This document shows positions 60,911-64,000 of a stretch of 64,000 nucleotides of DNA, piece after piece. The stretch is from Candidatus Borkfalkia ceftriaxoniphila. GTDB taxonomy: Bacteria > Bacillota > Clostridia > Christensenellales > Borkfalkiaceae. Location: positions 1,772,005 to 1,836,004 of the forward strand of contig NZ_SDOZ01000002.1 of NCBI RefSeq assembly GCF_004134775.1. The letters are read 5' to 3'. The position numbers and the translations under genes were made by a program. Under the pieces are notes generated by a model that saw only the letters and a program-made list of their open reading frames with translations, searched no databases and was not told where the DNA came from. The first letter of the stretch is position 1. Each line of letters opens with the position of its first letter.

Positions 60911-60951
60911 AACCTAAACCAAACACCTTTTTGAGATGTTCAATTTAGGTT
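60911..60951 (-). terminator. tRNA-Val terminator
   Basis: On the minus strand AACCTAAA pairs with TTTAGGTT and is followed by TTTTTTC, just after the tRNA 3' end. Confidence 0.8.
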
Positions 60952-60956
60952 AAACG

Positions 60957-61033
60957 TGGTGGGGATGGTAGGGCTCGAACCTATGACCTCATGCATGTCA
61001 AGCATGCGCTCTAACCAACTGAGCTACACCCCC
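60957..61033 (-). tRNA. tRNA-Val (GAC anticodon)
   Basis: A 77-nt cloverleaf on the minus strand: acceptor GGGGGTG pairing with CATCCCC, D-arm GCTC...GAGC, anticodon stem CATGC/GCATG with loop TTGACAT (anticodon GAC, valine), T-loop TTCGAGC, discriminator A and an encoded CCA. The outer T-stem pair is an A-C mismatch (ATAGG/CCTAC). It stands alone at the right edge of the AT-rich island. Confidence 0.95.
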
Positions 61034-61201
61034 GCAGATGACTTTATAAATATATCATGTTCGGGGGGGATTTGTCAAATCATTTTGCGGTTTTTAAGAA
61101 AAATTTTCACGGACAAAATCGAAATGTTTTCGGGCGGCGAACATAAACGCGGCGGGCGGCGAATAACATAATTTAGAGTAAAATGTTTTCACGAGGTTGT
61201 A

Positions 61202-63850
61202 ATGCGCGATTATCATCTTATGGGCACGCAGGCTTGTCTGAATGAATTAAAGACAAGCGGCCAGGGACTTTCGGAAGAGGAGGCGTCAAAGCGCCTCAAA
61301 GAACACGGCGCCAACACGCTGAAAAAACAAAAGAAGGGGGGCGCCCTGCGCCTGTTTTTTGCGCAGTTCAAGGATATCATGACGATCCTTCTCATCTGCG
61401 CTGCCGCCATTTCCGCAGGTATCTCCTTTATCACGAGAGACAGGGGCGAATTGGTGGATACGGGTATCCTTCTTTTTATCATTCTTTTAAACACCTTTGT
61501 CGGCTTTATCCAGCAGTACCGCGCGGATACCGCCATCGAAAAACTGAAAAGCCTTTCTATATGCGAAGTGAAGACGCTCCGCGGCGGCCGCACGCAGATG
61601 GTCGGCAGCGAGGACATCGTACCCGGCGATATCGTCTATCTGGAAGAGGGGAACATGGTTCCCGCCGATTGCAGGATCTTGGAATGCGATGCGCTCAAAT
61701 GCGACGAGTCCGCCCTGACGGGCGAATCGCAGGGCGTGAAGAAAAACGCGGATATTCTGAGCGACAAAAAGACTTCTCTCGGCGATCGGAAGAATATGCT
61801 TTTTTCCTCTACGTTCGTGGTCGGGGGACAAGCGAAAGCGCTCGTCGTCGGCACGGGACAAAATACGGAGATCGGCAAGATCGCGGATCTCATCGACAAC
61901 GCGGAAGCGGTTATGACGCCGCTGGAAAAGATTTTGTCCGTACTCGGAAAGATCATCACCGCATTCGTCGTTTCGGTGGCGGCTGTCATCTTTATATTCG
62001 GACTGTTCTTTAAAGACGGCGGGATCCTCGGCAACTTTATGGCGGCGGTCGCCGTGGCCGTCGCAGCCATACCCGAAGGCATGCCCGCGGTCGTCACCGT
62101 GATCATGGCGCTCGGCGTACAGAAAATGAGCCGCGAGCGCGCGGTCGTTCGAAAACTGCACGCGGTGGAAACGCTGGGCGGCTGCAACTATATCTGTTCG
62201 GATAAGACGGGCACGCTCACAGAAAACAAGATGACGGTCGAGGAGATCTGGACGGATTTCACGGCTTCGGAAACCGCGGATAAGAACAAGCCCGTGCACC
62301 GGACGCTGCTCGCCTGCATGGCGGTCTGCAACAGCGTGAAAGCGGACGGCGACAAACTTCTGGGCGATCCCACGGAAACCGCGCTCGTGAATTTCGCGAA
62401 AAAATGGGATCATACCGCCGAGGGCTATCGGCACCTCGGCACCATTCCGTTTAATTCCGAACGGAAAATGATGAGCGTGGCGGCGGAAAAAGAATACCCG
62501 CTATGCTACGTAAAGGGCGGGGCGGACATCGTCCTGAAAAAATGCACGAGGATATTGACCTCGTCGGGCGTGCGTGCGCTGACGCTTTCCGACAGGCGCG
62601 CCATTTCCGACGCGGTGCAGAATATGGCAAAGCGCGCGCTGCGCGTATTGGGGTTTGCCTGCCGCGAATACGAAAAAGAAATTTTCGAAGAAGATCTGAT
62701 CTTCGTGGGGCTTTGCGGCATGATAGACCCGCCCAAGCAGGGCGTGGCGCAGGCGGTGCGCGAATGCCGCCGCGCGGGCATCACGACCGTGATGATCACG
62801 GGAGATCATCCCGACACCGCTTTTGCCATCGCCAAACGGCTCACGATCGCCCAAAACGAGTCGGAGGTGATCACGGGCGCGGAGATCGACGCCATGGCGG
62901 AGAGCGCGTTTTTCGAGTCCATAGCGCAGTATAAAGTATTCGCGCGCGTCAGCCCCAAACACAAGACGATGATCGTGCGCGCTTTGCAGAAAAAGGACAA
63001 CGTAGTGGCAATGACGGGCGACGGCATTAACGACGCGCCCAGTATCCGTACGGCGGATATCGGCATCGCGATGGGCGTTTCGGGCACGGACGTGACAAAG
63101 AGTGCTTCGGACATGGTCATTACCGACGATAATTTCACGACCATCGTCACGGCTGTGCGCGAGGGACGGCGCGTGTTTTCCAACATCAAAAAGACCATTC
63201 AGTTCTTTTTGGCGACCAATCTGGCGGAAGTTTTATGTATTCTCGCCGTAACGCTCGTGCTGTATAGATTCGATTTTCTCACGTCCACGCAACTTTTGTG
63301 GATCAACCTGATCACGGACAGCCTGCCCGTTCTCGCCCTCGGCGCGGAAGGCGCGGACCGCGACGTGATGGAACGCCCGCCCAGACGCGCGTCGGAGATA
63401 TTTGCCGCGCCCTCCGTCGTTTCCATGCTCTTTTTCGGCGCGGTGCAGGCGCTCATCGTCATTCTCGCTTTCATCTACTGCGTCAATGCATACGGCAACG
63501 CCGTGGCTGTGACCGTGACTTTCTTCGTCCTGTCCTTTTTGGAACTGTTCCATTCCTTCAATATCCGTTCGGACGTCGAATCGACTTTCGGGAAAGGATT
63601 TTTCTCCAACAAAATGATGTTTCTGACCGTATTTATCGGCATCGCCGTGAATATGATCCTGTGTTTCGTGCCCGTATTCCGCGCTGCGTTCGGCATCGTG
63701 CAACTGACGGCGATACAGTGGCTTTTCGTGTTCGCCGCATCGCTCGCTATCATACCTGTCGGCGAACTTTACAAATTCGTCGTGCGCCGCCTGCGCCCCG
63801 CGCAGCCCGCCGAAAGACTGCGCAAAACACAGCGCGTTACATCGCTGTAA
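61202..63850 (+). CDS. P-type calcium-transporting ATPase (PMCA type)
   Basis: An 882-residue P2-type ATPase. N-terminal cation-ATPase domain (LSEEEASKRLKEHGANTLKKQ), actuator ALTGES, helix 4 motif VAAIPEGMPAVVTVI, phosphorylation site ICSDKTGTLTENKMT, GDGINDAPSIRTADIGIAMG, and LWINLITDSLPVLALGAE in helix 6. It is a paralogue of the riboswitch-controlled pump at 29414 but has no riboswitch-like leader; PEGMP and the NLITDSLP motif fit Ca2+ transport. GAGGT precedes the ATG. The last 35 residues are basic (RRLRPAQPAERLRKTQR). Confidence 0.94.
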   Translation: MRDYHLMGTQACLNELKTSGQGLSEEEASKRLKEHGANTLKKQKKGGALRLFFAQFKDIMTILLICAAAISAGISFITRDRGELVDTGILLFIILLNTFVGFIQQYRADTAIEKLKSLSICEVKTLRGGRTQMVGSEDIVPGDIVYLEEGNMVPADCRILECDALKCDESALTGESQGVKKNADILSDKKTSLGDRKNMLFSSTFVVGGQAKALVVGTGQNTEIGKIADLIDNAEAVMTPLEKILSVLGKIITAFVVSVAAVIFIFGLFFKDGGILGNFMAAVAVAVAAIPEGMPAVVTVIMALGVQKMSRERAVVRKLHAVETLGGCNYICSDKTGTLTENKMTVEEIWTDFTASETADKNKPVHRTLLACMAVCNSVKADGDKLLGDPTETALVNFAKKWDHTAEGYRHLGTIPFNSERKMMSVAAEKEYPLCYVKGGADIVLKKCTRILTSSGVRALTLSDRRAISDAVQNMAKRALRVLGFACREYEKEIFEEDLIFVGLCGMIDPPKQGVAQAVRECRRAGITTVMITGDHPDTAFAIAKRLTIAQNESEVITGAEIDAMAESAFFESIAQYKVFARVSPKHKTMIVRALQKKDNVVAMTGDGINDAPSIRTADIGIAMGVSGTDVTKSASDMVITDDNFTTIVTAVREGRRVFSNIKKTIQFFLATNLAEVLCILAVTLVLYRFDFLTSTQLLWINLITDSLPVLALGAEGADRDVMERPPRRASEIFAAPSVVSMLFFGAVQALIVILAFIYCVNAYGNAVAVTVTFFVLSFLELFHSFNIRSDVESTFGKGFFSNKMMFLTVFIGIAVNMILCFVPVFRAAFGIVQLTAIQWLFVFAASLAIIPVGELYKFVVRRLRPAQPAERLRKTQRVTSL

Positions 63851-63852
63851 AA

Positions 63853-63886
63853 AAGCGCCCCGCATACGTTGCGGGGCGCTTGCCTT
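63853..63886. terminator. terminator between the second P-ATPase and the last gene
   Basis: AAGCGCCCCGCA / TGCGGGGCGCTT 12-bp stem, 5-nt loop, then TGCCTTTT; located between convergent genes. Confidence 0.88.
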
Positions 63887-64000
63887 TTATAAATTTTTCA
63901 TTTTACGTATCAAATCGAGCGCCGCCTGCGACTTTTGCCGTTCGTCGTCGAACCCGAGCGACTCGGCGACGCTTCGCGCGCTCCGCATGAACAGATCGAA
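63887..64000 (-). CDS. C-terminal end of an unidentified protein (partial)
   Basis: The minus strand is open from the window edge to a TAA at 63887-63889, giving 37 residues: FDLFMRSARSVAESLGFDDE, then RQKSQAALDLIRKMKNL. It reads as a helical C-terminus. The convergent terminator next to its stop supports a real gene end. There is too little sequence to name it. Confidence 0.55.
   Translation of the reverse strand, partial: FDLFMRSARSVAESLGFDDERQKSQAALDLIRKMKNL

Noticed and set aside
60642..60917. A 91-residue open frame after the recombinase
   Set aside because: It runs through inverted-repeat block 2, lacks a ribosome site and has no protein-like pattern.

Overview
The window looks like chromosomal DNA of a fairly GC-rich, low-oxygen-type Bacillota (class Clostridia, possibly a gut Christensenellales/Borkfalkia-like lineage; the family-level guess is weak). 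Supporting this are strong Shine-Dalgarno sites with frequent TTG/GTG starts, consensus sigma-A promoters with 17-nt spacers, RNase J, type III glutamine synthetase, a NiaR-controlled nadABC operon, heterodimeric ABC exporters, a MsmX-style sugar importer without its own ATPase, and lipoproteins with SPase II signals. Positions 1-56660 and 61040-64000 share GC-rich codon use; 56700-60900 is more AT-rich and looks acquired.

Layout. 1-1509 (minus): serA (cut by the window edge) and serC. 1780-3747: a long coiled-coil protein. 3989-6052: RNase J with a disordered N-terminus. 6100-9801: a tRNA wobble-uridine pair (trmR-like and trhP-like), an unknown protein and a Y-family polymerase. 9840-14144: small membrane protein, glnN, a cytidylate-kinase-like protein and a TtcA-like tRNA thiolase. 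14186-17171 (minus): lemA with a DUF2207 protein, and a MarR regulator divergent from a two-gene ABC exporter (17344-20941). 21034-25391: NYN RNase, small protein, and a MarR regulator in front of a fused ATPase/FtsX exporter. 25519-29092: nadA-nadB-nadC-niaR. 29199-32086: yybP-ykoY (Mn2+) riboswitch and a P-type cation ATPase. 32163-34868: an orphan PduB-like microcompartment shell protein and a GLUG-type lipoprotein. 34964-38994: a LacI regulator, xylulokinase and a FucI-like isomerase sharing a perfect 14-bp operator. 39026-40533: a leaderless RlaP-type nucleotidyltransferase and a SIMPL protein.

40690-56662 is a Gram-positive polysaccharide-utilisation locus. Divergent promoters at about 43900-44050 carry two LacI-type operators and drive, to the left, a GH43-like enzyme and a GH78-like enzyme, and to the right, two paralogous propeller/CBM9-like lipoproteins, an anchored CBM9-like surface protein, a LacI regulator, a GH36-like alpha-galactosidase, a small membrane-anchored protein and a sugar ABC importer (two permeases and a binding protein). 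Together these suggest capture, trimming and import of a branched plant or mucin glycan.

56700-60900 is a small island: an XRE regulator, a DUF4085-like protein, a 55-residue ORF and a large serine recombinase, bounded and interrupted by unusually large nested inverted repeats. A tRNA-Val(GAC) and a second calcium-type P-ATPase follow. The last 110 bases hold the end of an unidentified minus-strand gene.
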